Positions 46,328 to 54,668 of a stretch of DNA of 64,000 bases are shown here, piece after piece. Source of the DNA: CAVURS01 sp963795385 (lineage in GTDB: Bacteria; Actinomycetota; Actinomycetes; Actinomycetales; CAVURS01); assembly GCA_963795385.1 (NCBI GenBank), contig CAWCHK010000003.1, positions 682,001 through 746,000 of the forward strand, given 5' to 3'. The stretch's first letter is position 1. Each line of letters starts with the position of its first letter. The position numbers and the translations under genes were made by a program. Under the pieces are notes generated by a model, which did no database searches, was not told the DNA's origin, and saw nothing but the letters and a program-made list of their open reading frames with translations.

Positions 46328-49045
46328 ATGACCAGGGAGTCCGGCTGTAGCAGCGTCGCGATCATCGGCGCCGGAGCCGCAGGAACCCTCACGGCCGCGC
46401 AGCTCGCGACCCGGGCCGCCGCCACGAGGACGGCGCTCGACATCGTCCTGATCGACCCGGCCGGGCCGACCGGCGCCGGCGTTGCCTACTCCACCAACGA
46501 CCCGCGGCACCGCCTCAACGTCTCGGCCGGCCGGATCAGCGCCTGGCCGGACCGCCCGGACCACTTCCTCACCTGGCTGCGCCGCGCCGCTGCCCAGGCA
46601 CCCGAGCCGATCGAGCCGATCGACGAGGCGACATTCGCACCGCGGATGCTCTACGGGCAGTACCTGCGCGACGTCCTGGCCGAGGCCGTCACGGCCGCCG
46701 ACGGCCTGGTCAGCCTGGACCGCGTCGCGGACCGGGCCACGGGTCTGGTGCCGCTCGGGCGGCGCTGGCGGGTGCGCGTCGGCCGCGACCAGACCCGGTA
46801 CGTCGACGCCGTGGTGCTGGCCGTAGGCAGCGGCGCACCCGACGATCGCTGGGCGCCCGGGAGCCTGCGGCGGTCAGCGCGGTTCGTCGCCGACCCGTGG
46901 CGTGCAGGCGCGTTGGACACCCTGGCGGAGGTCGAGGGCGACGTCCTGCTGGTCGGGACCGGGCTGACCATGGTCGATGTCGCGATGACCCTCGCCCGGC
47001 CCGGGCGCACCGTCCACGCCGTGTCGCGGCACGGCCTGCTGCCGGCCGCGCACCGCGACGAGCTGGTCACCCCCGCGACCCCGCCCGAGCTGCCGGACGG
47101 GCCCCTGTCGCTCGATGCCCTGACCGGCGCGGTGCGGGCGCACGTGGTGGCCACCGCGCGGCGTACCGGAGACTGGCGGCCGGCCATCGACGGGTTGCGG
47201 CCACTGAACTCCATTCTCTGGCAACGCCTTTCGCTCGCCGACCGGGCCGAGTTCGTCGAGCGCCACGCGCGGTCCTGGGAAGTCCGTCGGCACCGCATGG
47301 CGGCACCCGTCGCTCGCGACATCGCCCAGCTGCGACGCAACGGCGCCCTGTCTGTGCGCGCCGCCGGTGTCAGCGCCGTCCGTGACGCGGGTGGCGCCGG
47401 CGGCCTGGTCCACGTCACCCTGACCGACGGCACGACGCTGCGGGTGGCGGCCGTCGTCAACTGCACCGGCCCACGCGACCAGGTCCAGCGCCGCGACGGG
47501 GCGCTCCTGCTCGACCTCCTGACCGCCGAGCGGGCCCGACCGGGCGTCCTCGGCCTCGGCCTCGACACCGACGACGTCGGGCGGGTCCTGCGCGGCGACG
47601 GCGCGGCGCAGGCGGGCCTGTGGACCCTCGGCGCCACCCGTCGCGGCCAGCTCTACGAGTCCACGGCGATCCCCGAGATCCGGGTGCAGGCCGAGGAGAT
47701 CGCGGCGGCCGTCGTCGCCGAGCTCCCGACCGCGCAGGTGCTGCGCCGGCCGCGGGACCGCTACGGCCTGGCCATGAGCGCCTCCCCCGAGGCCGCGGTC
47801 GCCTACGGCACCGCCCTCGACGCTCTGCTGCGCGTGCAGTCCGGCGCCGAGATCTCGCTGCAGCATGCGGCCGCCGTCGACCCGGGCTTCGGGCTCGCCC
47901 ACGCGGCCCTCGCCCTGCTCGGACACGAGTGGGGCGCCGACGTCGACATCGAGGCCGCTCTGGACACGGCCGTCGCCGCGGTCGGCCGGCGGGGTGACGA
48001 GCGGGAGCGCAGCTTCGTCGCCGCGGTCGAGGCCCGGATCCGGCGACCCGGGCCGGCGGCGTCCGCCCAGCTGCTGGCCCACATCAGGCAGTACGCGGAG
48101 GACGCCCTGGCCGTCAGCGTCGCCGTACCGACGATCGCCTTCGGCGGCGCCACCGAGATCCCGCAGGAGGCCTGGTCCCTCGTCGAGGGGCTGGCGCCGG
48201 CGTACGGCTCGGACTGGTGGTACGCCGGGATGCTCGCCTTCACCCGGCAGGAGCAGGAGCGCTGGGAGGAGGCGGCCGAGCTCAGCGATCGGGCGCTGGC
48301 CGAGGTCCCTGCCTCTGGGCACGCGGTCCACGCCCGGGCTCACGTCTACTACGAGACCGGCGACCACGACGGCGGCCTGGACTTCCTCGACCCCTGGATC
48401 GACTCGTGCGGGCGGGCCGCCTCGCATCGCGCGCACTTCGCCTGGCACGCGGCCCTGCACGAGCTGGCCATGGGCGACGACGTCGCCGTACGCCGGCGCT
48501 ACGCCGAGCAGCTCGCACCGCCGGCCGTCGCTGGGATGCGTGCCCTCGTCGACTCGGCCTCGCTCCTGTGGAGGTCCCGGCTGGCCGGCGCCTGGACCGA
48601 CGAGCAGCCGGTCGAGTCGGTGCTGGCCGCGGTCGACGCCCGGCTGCTGGACCGTCCGCGGACGGCCTTCGCCGCCCTGCACGTCGCCGTGGCCCGCGCG
48701 GCCGCCGGCGACATCGCCGGGCTGCACCGGCTGGCCGCCTACGCGGCCGCGACCCTGGACCCGGTCATGGTCGCGGCCGTGGCGCCCGTCGCCCGCGGGC
48801 TGGAGCAACTCGTGGCCGGGCGCCCCGGGGCAGCGGCGGACACCCTGGCCGCCGTCCTGCCGGAGCTCTGGCGGGTCGGCGGGAGCGCGGCGCAGCGCGA
48901 GGTGGTCGAGGACACCTTGCTCTACGCCCTGATCGAGGCCGGCCGCTGCCAGCCGGCTCGCGAGCTGCTCACCCGTCGCCTGGATCGCCGGCCGTCACCG
49001 CGCGAGCGGGCCCGGATTGCCCGGATCGACCGGGTCCCGCGCTGA
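46328..49045 (+). CDS. FAD/NAD(P)-binding oxidoreductase fused to TTC38-like domain
   Basis: A 905-residue cytosolic protein of two parts. Residues 10-475 are a YdhS/HI0933-type FAD/NAD(P)-binding protein: I-I-G-A-G-A-A-G-T (GxGxxG at 14-19), then H-R-L-N-V-S-A-G-R-I, L-L-V-G-T-G-L-T-M-V-D-V (second nucleotide fold) and V-V-N-C-T-G-P. Residues from about 477 (D-R-Y-G-L-A-M-S-A-S-P-E-A) follow the TTC38 family of tetratricopeptide proteins, including W-W-Y-A-G-M-L-A-F, A-R-A-H-V-Y-Y-E-T-G-D and F-A-W-H-A-A-L-H-E-L (704-713). No stop or frame change lies at the junction. I know the two families only as separate proteins. The reaction is unknown. Confidence 0.82.
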   Translation: MTRESGCSSVAIIGAGAAGTLTAAQLATRAAATRTALDIVLIDPAGPTGAGVAYSTNDPRHRLNVSAGRISAWPDRPDHFLTWLRRAAAQAPEPIEPIDEATFAPRMLYGQYLRDVLAEAVTAADGLVSLDRVADRATGLVPLGRRWRVRVGRDQTRYVDAVVLAVGSGAPDDRWAPGSLRRSARFVADPWRAGALDTLAEVEGDVLLVGTGLTMVDVAMTLARPGRTVHAVSRHGLLPAAHRDELVTPATPPELPDGPLSLDALTGAVRAHVVATARRTGDWRPAIDGLRPLNSILWQRLSLADRAEFVERHARSWEVRRHRMAAPVARDIAQLRRNGALSVRAAGVSAVRDAGGAGGLVHVTLTDGTTLRVAAVVNCTGPRDQVQRRDGALLLDLLTAERARPGVLGLGLDTDDVGRVLRGDGAAQAGLWTLGATRRGQLYESTAIPEIRVQAEEIAAAVVAELPTAQVLRRPRDRYGLAMSASPEAAVAYGTALDALLRVQSGAEISLQHAAAVDPGFGLAHAALALLGHEWGADVDIEAALDTAVAAVGRRGDERERSFVAAVEARIRRPGPAASAQLLAHIRQYAEDALAVSVAVPTIAFGGATEIPQEAWSLVEGLAPAYGSDWWYAGMLAFTRQEQERWEEAAELSDRALAEVPASGHAVHARAHVYYETGDHDGGLDFLDPWIDSCGRAASHRAHFAWHAALHELAMGDDVAVRRRYAEQLAPPAVAGMRALVDSASLLWRSRLAGAWTDEQPVESVLAAVDARLLDRPRTAFAALHVAVARAAAGDIAGLHRLAAYAAATLDPVMVAAVAPVARGLEQLVAGRPGAAADTLAAVLPELWRVGGSAAQREVVEDTLLYALIEAGRCQPARELLTRRLDRRPSPRERARIARIDRVPR

Positions 49046-49082
49046 GACCGGCTGGACAGCACGACCTGGCGACCGCTTCGCT

Positions 49083-49745
49083 ATGCCCGTGATCTCCGTC
49101 GTGCCCGAGCTGTCCGAGGCTGAGGCGCTGGCTGCTGCCGTCAAGCTCGCCGACGCCCCGGGGCGCACCCTGCTCGGCATCACCGGAGCCCCGGGTGCGG
49201 GCAAGTCGACGTACGCCGAAGAGCTGGTCGCCGCCGTCAACCGGGCCGGCCGGTCGGCGGCGCTCGTGCCCATGGACGGCTTCCACCTGGCCCAGGCGGC
49301 GCTGGAGTCGCTCGGGCTGGCCGACGTCAAGGGCGCACCGGCGACGTTCGACGCCGCCGGCTACGTCGAGCTGCTGCGCCGGCTGCGCGAGCCGGCCGAC
49401 GAGATCGTCTGGGCCCCGAGGTTCGACCGCGCCCGGGAGGACGCCATCGCGGCCAGCCTGCCCATCGGGCCGACCGTGAGCCTGGTCGTGACCGAGGGGA
49501 ACTACCTGCTGCTGCCCCGCGGCCAGTGGTGGCTGGTCCGCCTGCAGCTCGACGAGTGCTGGTTCGTCGACCTGGACGACGAGGAGCGCCGCCGGCGGCT
49601 GCACGCGCGCCACGAGAGCTTCGGCCGGTCGCCCGAGGCGGCCGCCGCTCGGACCCTGGGCAGCGACGAGGCGAACGCCGTCCTGGTCGCCCGCACGCGG
49701 GACCAGGCGGACGCCGTCATCCGGCCGGCAGCGCGAGCCCGCTGA
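49083..49745 (+). CDS. P-loop nucleoside/sugar kinase-like protein
   Basis: A 220-residue kinase of the uridine kinase/pantothenate kinase-like group (YfcH/FrcK-like naming varies). The P-loop is G-I-T-G-A-P-G-A-G-K-S-T (residues 32-43), followed by V-P-M-D-G-F-H-L (substrate Asp), A-P-R-F-D-R-A-R-E-D and V-T-E-G-N-Y-L-L-L. A lid-like R-R-R-R-L-H-A-R-H follows. ATP-dependent phosphorylation of a small molecule is likely; substrate not determined. Its 3' end overlaps the convergent deacetylase gene by 29 bases. Confidence 0.82.
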   Translation: MPVISVVPELSEAEALAAAVKLADAPGRTLLGITGAPGAGKSTYAEELVAAVNRAGRSAALVPMDGFHLAQAALESLGLADVKGAPATFDAAGYVELLRRLREPADEIVWAPRFDRAREDAIAASLPIGPTVSLVVTEGNYLLLPRGQWWLVRLQLDECWFVDLDDEERRRRLHARHESFGRSPEAAAARTLGSDEANAVLVARTRDQADAVIRPAARAR

Positions 49746-50796
49746 GCGCTGCCACCGCGAGCTGCCCGAGCTGGGCCAGGTCGTAGCCGCCCTCCTGCAC
49801 CGCAACGGTGGGTGCGATCCCCGCGAGGAGCTCACCGGCCCGCCGGTAGCCCTCGACCGACACCTCGAGCGGGCTCTCCGGGTCGGCCTTGGCCGCGTCC
49901 AGCCCGAGCGAGACGACCAGTGCGTCGGGCTCGAAATCGTCTACGGCAGAACGGATCTGGCCGACGGCAGCCAGCCAACCCACGTCGCCCGTGCCTGGTG
50001 CCAGCGGCCGGTTGAGGTTGGCGCCCAGACCCGCACCGGCGCCGGTCTCGTCGGCGAACCCGGCGACGTGCGGGAACCAGCCGGCGCCCGGGTCGACGTG
50101 CACGGAGGCGTAGAGGACGTCGGAGCGGTCGTAGAAGATCGCCTGCGTCCCGTTCCCGTGGTGCGCGTCCAGGTCGACGATCGCGACCCGACCGGCACCC
50201 AGCCGGCGCAGCTGCTCGGCGGCGACGGCGGAGTTGTTCAAGTAGCAGGACCCGCCGAAGGCCGAGGGCGTCGCGTGGTGACCGGGAGGGCGGCAGAGGG
50301 CGTAGGTCACGCCCCCGTCCGCCCAGGCCCGGTCGGCCGCGGTCGCTGCGACGTCGACGGCCGCCCGGGCCGCCTCCCAGGTGCCGGGCCCGATCAGCGT
50401 CATCGTGTCGTAGCAGTAGCGCCCGGCCCGGGCGTGGATGGCCGAGGGCTCGCGCTCCGGCAGCCCGTGCAGCATCGACGGCGTCGCGAACAGGTACGGC
50501 ACGACGCGGTCCTGGCCCGGGTCGCGCGTGAACCCGGCCTCGACCCAGAGGGACCAGGCCTGCTGGAGCCAACGGGTCATCGCGGGGTCGTGGACCGCAT
50601 GCAGCAGGTCGTCGTCGTGCGGCTCGGCCGCGACGTCGCGGGCACCCGCCTCGCGCAGGGCCCTGCGCAGCACCACCGCCCGCTCCGGCAGCTCGGTCCC
50701 CGGCGTACGGACGCCGACCCAGATCTCGGCGCCCGGCACGTGCTGCAGGACGACCGGCGACCAGACGAGGGTTACGGGAAGGCTCATCTGCGGCAT
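49717..50796 (-). CDS. histone deacetylase/acetylpolyamine amidohydrolase family
   Basis: A 359-residue zinc amidohydrolase. The catalytic histidines are in R-P-P-G-H-H-A, the zinc ligands in D-L-D-A-H-H-G-N-G-T and L-G-L-D-A-A-K-A-D-P, and the catalytic tyrosine in E-G-G-Y-D. A bacterial member would deacetylate polyamines or other small acetamides; the exact substrate is not fixed. ATG 50796 or 50787 may start it. Its start is only nine bases from the P1 peptidase start on the other strand, so at least one promoter must lie in the other gene. Confidence 0.9.
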   Translation of the reverse strand: MPQMSLPVTLVWSPVVLQHVPGAEIWVGVRTPGTELPERAVVLRRALREAGARDVAAEPHDDDLLHAVHDPAMTRWLQQAWSLWVEAGFTRDPGQDRVVPYLFATPSMLHGLPEREPSAIHARAGRYCYDTMTLIGPGTWEAARAAVDVAATAADRAWADGGVTYALCRPPGHHATPSAFGGSCYLNNSAVAAEQLRRLGAGRVAIVDLDAHHGNGTQAIFYDRSDVLYASVHVDPGAGWFPHVAGFADETGAGAGLGANLNRPLAPGTGDVGWLAAVGQIRSAVDDFEPDALVVSLGLDAAKADPESPLEVSVEGYRRAGELLAGIAPTVAVQEGGYDLAQLGQLAVAALSGLALPAG

Positions 50797-50805
50797 GCTG
50801 TCACG

Positions 50806-51924
50806 ATGCCACGCGTTGCTGACTTGGGAATCAGGATCGGCGACCTGCCCGCCGGCCCGACCGACTCCATCCTGGACGTCCCCGAGGCCGGGCTCGGCCA
50901 CGCGACGGTGTGGCGCGACGAGCCCGAGCCACCCGAGGGCCGGGGCGTGGCCCGCACCGGCGTGACCGTGATCGACCCGGGCGGCAACCCGTTTCGCTTC
51001 CCCATCCCCGCCGGCGGCGCGGTCCTCAACGGCGCGGGCGAGTGCACGGGCTTCCTCTCCGCCGCCGAGTGGGGCCTGCTCGAGACGCCGATCTTCCTCA
51101 CCTCGACGATGCAGCTCGGGCGGGTGTACGACGCGGCGTGCGAGCTGCTGATGGAGGAGGACGACGGCATCGGCAACCCGGACGTCGTGATCCCGGTCGT
51201 GGCGGAGTGCGACGACAGCTTCCTGTCCGACCCCCGGCGGATGCAGGTGACCCGGGACGACGTCGCGGCGGCGCTCGTGGCGGCGAGGGAGAGCGAGGGC
51301 TCGTTCCTGCCACCGCCCGAGGGCGCGGTCGGCTCGGGGACCGGCATGTCCTGCCTGGGCTTCAAGGGCGGCATCGGCACGTCGTCGCGCCTGGTGCCGG
51401 ACGGCAGCACGGTGGGAGTGGTCGTCATGACGAACTTCGGGGAGCGCTCGCGGCTCACCGTGGACGGCGTGCCGGTCGGCCGGCTGCTGCCCGATCCGGT
51501 TGCGGCCGCTGGGGACTCGGCATCGGCGTCCACGCCGCGGCCGGCATCGGCGCCCCCCGCCGGGTCGTGCATCGTCGTGGTCCTCACCGACGGACCGCTC
51601 GACTCGGCCGCGTGCGTGCGGCTGGCCCGCCGGGCGGGGCTGGGACTGGCGCGGACCGGCAGCACCGCCCACCACGGCAGCGGTGAGATCTTCTTCGCTG
51701 CCGCAACGGGTCTGCGGGCTCCGCGGGGGCAGGTCAGCACCGAGCGGCCCGTCGCCGGCCCTGCGCTGGACCCCTACTTCGCCGCGGTCGTCGACGCCAC
51801 CGAGACGGCCGTCCTCAACAGCCTGCTCCAGGCACCCACCGTCGCCGGCCACCAGGGCAACCGGTCGGAGGGCCTTCCCGTCGAGGCGGTGCTGGCCCTG
51901 CTGAGGGAGCACGGCCGTGGCTGA
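50806..51924 (+). CDS. P1 family (DmpA-like) aminopeptidase
   Basis: A 372-residue N-terminal-nucleophile hydrolase. Self-cleavage is expected before S254 in P-P-A-G-S-C-I-V-V-V, which would make the serine the catalytic N-terminus of the small subunit. Family blocks I-T-D-V-P-E-A-G-L-G-H-like (I-L-D-V-P-E-A-G-L-G-H), G-A-V-L-N-G-A-G-E, T-S-T-M-Q-L-G-R-V-Y-D-A and F-K-G-G-I-G-T-S-S-R are present. DmpA-type enzymes release N-terminal amino acids or beta-amino acids from amides. It is coupled to the CocE-type gene (8-base overlap). Confidence 0.9.
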   Translation: MPRVADLGIRIGDLPAGPTDSILDVPEAGLGHATVWRDEPEPPEGRGVARTGVTVIDPGGNPFRFPIPAGGAVLNGAGECTGFLSAAEWGLLETPIFLTSTMQLGRVYDAACELLMEEDDGIGNPDVVIPVVAECDDSFLSDPRRMQVTRDDVAAALVAARESEGSFLPPPEGAVGSGTGMSCLGFKGGIGTSSRLVPDGSTVGVVVMTNFGERSRLTVDGVPVGRLLPDPVAAAGDSASASTPRPASAPPAGSCIVVVLTDGPLDSAACVRLARRAGLGLARTGSTAHHGSGEIFFAAATGLRAPRGQVSTERPVAGPALDPYFAAVVDATETAVLNSLLQAPTVAGHQGNRSEGLPVEAVLALLREHGRG

Positions 51925-53854
51925 CGGCACGGCGACGCACCAGTGGGTCGACCTCAGCGACGGCGTCCGGCTGTCGACGACGCTCTACCTCCCGGCCGGT
52001 GCCGGCCCGGACCAGCGGGCACCGTGCCTGCTGGAGGCCCTGCCCTACCGCAAGGACGACCTCACGTCGTCCTACCGGCCGGAGTACGACGAGCTCCGCG
52101 ACACGTATGGGTACGCCGTCTGCCGGGTCGACCTGCGGGGCACCGGGTCGTCCGGGGGCGACGCCACGGACGAGTACCCCGTGCAGGAGCAGTCCGACCT
52201 GGCCGAGGTCATCGCCTGGCTGGCCGAACAGCCCTGGTGCTCGGGCTCGGTCGGGATGTTCGGGACGTCGTACAGCGGCTTCAACTCCCTGCAGATGGCG
52301 GCGGAGCGGCCCCCGGCACTCAAGGCGGTCTGCGCGATCTACGCGTCCGACGACCGCTACACCGACGACGTCCACTACATGGGCGGCCTGCTCAAGTGGC
52401 TGGACCTGATCGACTACTGCCACTACATGACCCCGATGAACGCCCTGCCGCCCACGCCGGCCCTCTGGGGCGACGCGTGGCGCGAGGAGTGGGTCCGCCG
52501 GTTCGAGACCTTCGAGCCCTGGCTGCTGACCTGGATGGAGCACCAGCGCTCGGACGCCTACTGGGCCCAGGGGTCGATCCGCCCCGACTACGAGCGGATC
52601 CAGTGCCCGACGATGATCGTGGCCGGCTGGGCCGACGGCTACCGCAACAACACCTTCCGCACGATCGAGGCCCTCGAACGGTCGGCCGTGCCGTGGCGGC
52701 TGGTCGCCGGTCCATGGGCCCACATGGGCGCGTCGTCGGCCCTGCCCGGGCCGCGGATCGACCTGGTCCGCGAGATGGCCCGGTGGTGGGACCGGCACCT
52801 CCGCGGCGTCGAGAACGGGCTCGACGACGAGCCGCCTGCTTCGTGGTTCGTCCGCGAGTCGGCCCGGCCCGAGCCGGACCTGGACGAGCACCCGGGGTAC
52901 TGGCGCTCCGATCGCTGGCCGGTCAACAGCGCGGTCCCGCAACGGTTCTCGCTGCCCGAGCGAGCGCCGTACGTCGTACGACCCGACATCGGGACGGCGG
53001 CCTGGATCTCGTGCGCCGGGCACCTGCCCTACGGCCAGCCCCTCGACCAGCGCAGTGACGACGACCGCTCCGTGACATGGGACGTGGTCACCGCAGGCCC
53101 GGACGGCGTCGAGATCGCCGGCCACCCGGTCCTACGGTTGCGGGTCCGCAGCTCCGAGCCGGTGGCCACCCTGGCGGTGCGGCTGTGCGACGTCTTCGCC
53201 GACGGCGCCTCCGCGCTGGTCACTCGCGGGACGCTCAACCTGACCCGGCGCGCAGGGTTCCACTCCGCCGAGGCCCTGCTGCCGGGTGAGTGGTACGACG
53301 TGGAGGTCGAGCTGGAGGCCACGGCGTGGCGGTGGCTGCCGGGCCAGCGGGTGCGGCTCGCGCTCGCGGGCGCCGACTGGCCGAACACCGTTGCGCCGCC
53401 TCGGCCGCTGACCCTCGAGGTGGCCGACGTCTCGCTGGAGCTGCCAGTCCTCACCCGCGAGTCCGACTCTCCTGCAGTCGAGTTCGCACCAGGTGGCCCG
53501 GCGCCGGAGGGCGAGGGCGACGGCGTGACGTGGCGACTCGAGGACGACGTCCTGGCCCGGACAACGAGCGCCGTCATCGACCACGGCGGGGAGTACCCCA
53601 CGCCGTACGGCGGGTTCCGCGAGCACTACTCGGGCCGGGTGGACGTCGATCGGCGGACCTTCCTCCAGCGGGCGAGCGCGCGGGTGAGCTTCGGCCTCGA
53701 CCTGCCCGAGACGTCGGTCCGTGTCGCGTCCGACCTGGAGGTGGTCGCCGACGAGGAGACCTTCACGGTCCGGATCGAGATGGAGGGCCTGGAGGCCGGG
53801 GTCCGGCAGATGCATCGCGCCTGGACGCGGGTGTTCCCGCGCGACCTGGCCTAG
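51917..53854 (+). CDS. CocE/NonD family hydrolase
   Basis: A 645-residue alpha/beta hydrolase of the X-Pro dipeptidyl-peptidase/cocaine-esterase family. The nucleophile is S118 in F-G-T-S-Y-S-G, the acid is in V-A-G-W-A-D-G-Y and the His in A-G-P-W-A-H-M-G. Residues from about 400 form the jelly-roll C-terminal domain. No signal peptide, so probably cytosolic. It starts at GTG 51917, overlapping the P1 peptidase by eight bases, with GAGGGAG upstream. The pair suggests peptide or amide degradation. Confidence 0.92.
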   Translation: MADGTATHQWVDLSDGVRLSTTLYLPAGAGPDQRAPCLLEALPYRKDDLTSSYRPEYDELRDTYGYAVCRVDLRGTGSSGGDATDEYPVQEQSDLAEVIAWLAEQPWCSGSVGMFGTSYSGFNSLQMAAERPPALKAVCAIYASDDRYTDDVHYMGGLLKWLDLIDYCHYMTPMNALPPTPALWGDAWREEWVRRFETFEPWLLTWMEHQRSDAYWAQGSIRPDYERIQCPTMIVAGWADGYRNNTFRTIEALERSAVPWRLVAGPWAHMGASSALPGPRIDLVREMARWWDRHLRGVENGLDDEPPASWFVRESARPEPDLDEHPGYWRSDRWPVNSAVPQRFSLPERAPYVVRPDIGTAAWISCAGHLPYGQPLDQRSDDDRSVTWDVVTAGPDGVEIAGHPVLRLRVRSSEPVATLAVRLCDVFADGASALVTRGTLNLTRRAGFHSAEALLPGEWYDVEVELEATAWRWLPGQRVRLALAGADWPNTVAPPRPLTLEVADVSLELPVLTRESDSPAVEFAPGGPAPEGEGDGVTWRLEDDVLARTTSAVIDHGGEYPTPYGGFREHYSGRVDVDRRTFLQRASARVSFGLDLPETSVRVASDLEVVADEETFTVRIEMEGLEAGVRQMHRAWTRVFPRDLA

Positions 53855-53862
53855 GGCGCCGG

Positions 53863-53875
53863 TAGGGTCGCGCCC
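53863..53875 (+). promoter_or_regulatory. -10 element of the TetR/BetI-like gene, leaderless spacing
   Basis: TAGGGT at 53863-53868 fits TAnnnT and is followed by seven bases before GTG 53876. No ribosome-binding site is seen in between. Confidence 0.48.
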
Positions 53876-54481
53876 GTGAGCAGGCGCAAGGGCGAGGTCC
53901 GGCGGGACGAGATCCTGCGCGCCACCGTGCGCGAGCTCGAACGCCGCGGGTTCGCCCACACCCGCGTCGCGGACATCGCGGCCGAGCTGGGGGTCAGCAC
54001 CGCGCTGGTGTTCTACCACTTCGAGACCAAGGAAGCGCTGTTCGCCGCTGCCTTCGCCGACGCCGCCGAGCGTGACGTACGCCGCCTCGACGAGGCAGTG
54101 GGCTCGGCCGGCCCGGCCGCCGACCGGCTGCGGGCGGTGCTCCGGCTCTACGGACCGGTGGGGAGCGCGTCCGGTTGGCCGCTCTGGATCGACGCATGGG
54201 CCGCCGCCCTCCGCGAGCCCGCCCTGCGCCGGGTCTCCCGGCGGCTGGACGTGCACTGGAAGAACGCCGTCGCGGCCGTCATCGTCGACGGTGTCGCCAA
54301 CGGCGAGCTGACCTGTCCCGACCCGCATGCGGCGGCGTGGCGGATCACCGCCATGCTCGACGGTCTGGCGGTGCAGGTGACCGTGCACAAGGGGGTCGTG
54401 AGCCGGCGTGAGCTGAACGTGTGGGTGGCGCAGCTGACCGAGCGCGAGCTCGGCCTGCCGGATGGTGCACTGGCGTCGTAG
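53876..54481 (+). CDS. TetR/AcrR regulator (BetI-like)
   Basis: A 201-residue repressor. The helix-turn-helix is R-V-A-D-I-A-A-E-L-G-V-S-T-A-L-V-F-Y-H-F with E-T-K-E-A-L-F. The C-terminal part (W-I-D-A-W-A-A-A-L-R, A-A-W-R-I-T-A-M-L-D-G-L-A-V-Q) is of the BetI type, a family that often senses choline/betaine-like or other small ligands. It lies 21 bases after the CocE-type gene with its own leaderless promoter. Possible targets are the peptidase pair and the Rieske/sarcosine-oxidase operon. Confidence 0.88.
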   Translation: MSRRKGEVRRDEILRATVRELERRGFAHTRVADIAAELGVSTALVFYHFETKEALFAAAFADAAERDVRRLDEAVGSAGPAADRLRAVLRLYGPVGSASGWPLWIDAWAAALREPALRRVSRRLDVHWKNAVAAVIVDGVANGELTCPDPHAAAWRITAMLDGLAVQVTVHKGVVSRRELNVWVAQLTERELGLPDGALAS

Positions 54482-54631
54482 GTTTCGGTTCGCGGACCCG
54501 AACAACGAAGAGCGACAAGCAAGAGCGCTGAGGACGGCGGCGGGATTCTAGGCCCGGGATCCGGTCGCGGCCCGCCCGCTGCTCGGGGCCGAAGGTTCAT
54601 GTCCTGCAACGATATTCGGCCTGTGTAGATC

Positions 54632-54667
54632 TTGTCCGTTGTGAGTCGACTGTACTATAATCAGTCG
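54632..54667 (+). promoter_or_regulatory. consensus promoter with dyad over the -10
   Basis: TTGTCC (54632-54637) and a perfect TATAAT (54656-54661) are 18 bases apart. ATG 54669 follows seven bases after the -10, so the mRNA should be leaderless. CGACTG (54647-54652) and CAGTCG (54662-54667) form a perfect inverted repeat that encloses the -10, a repressor-like placement. Confidence 0.72.
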
Positions 54668-54668
54668 T

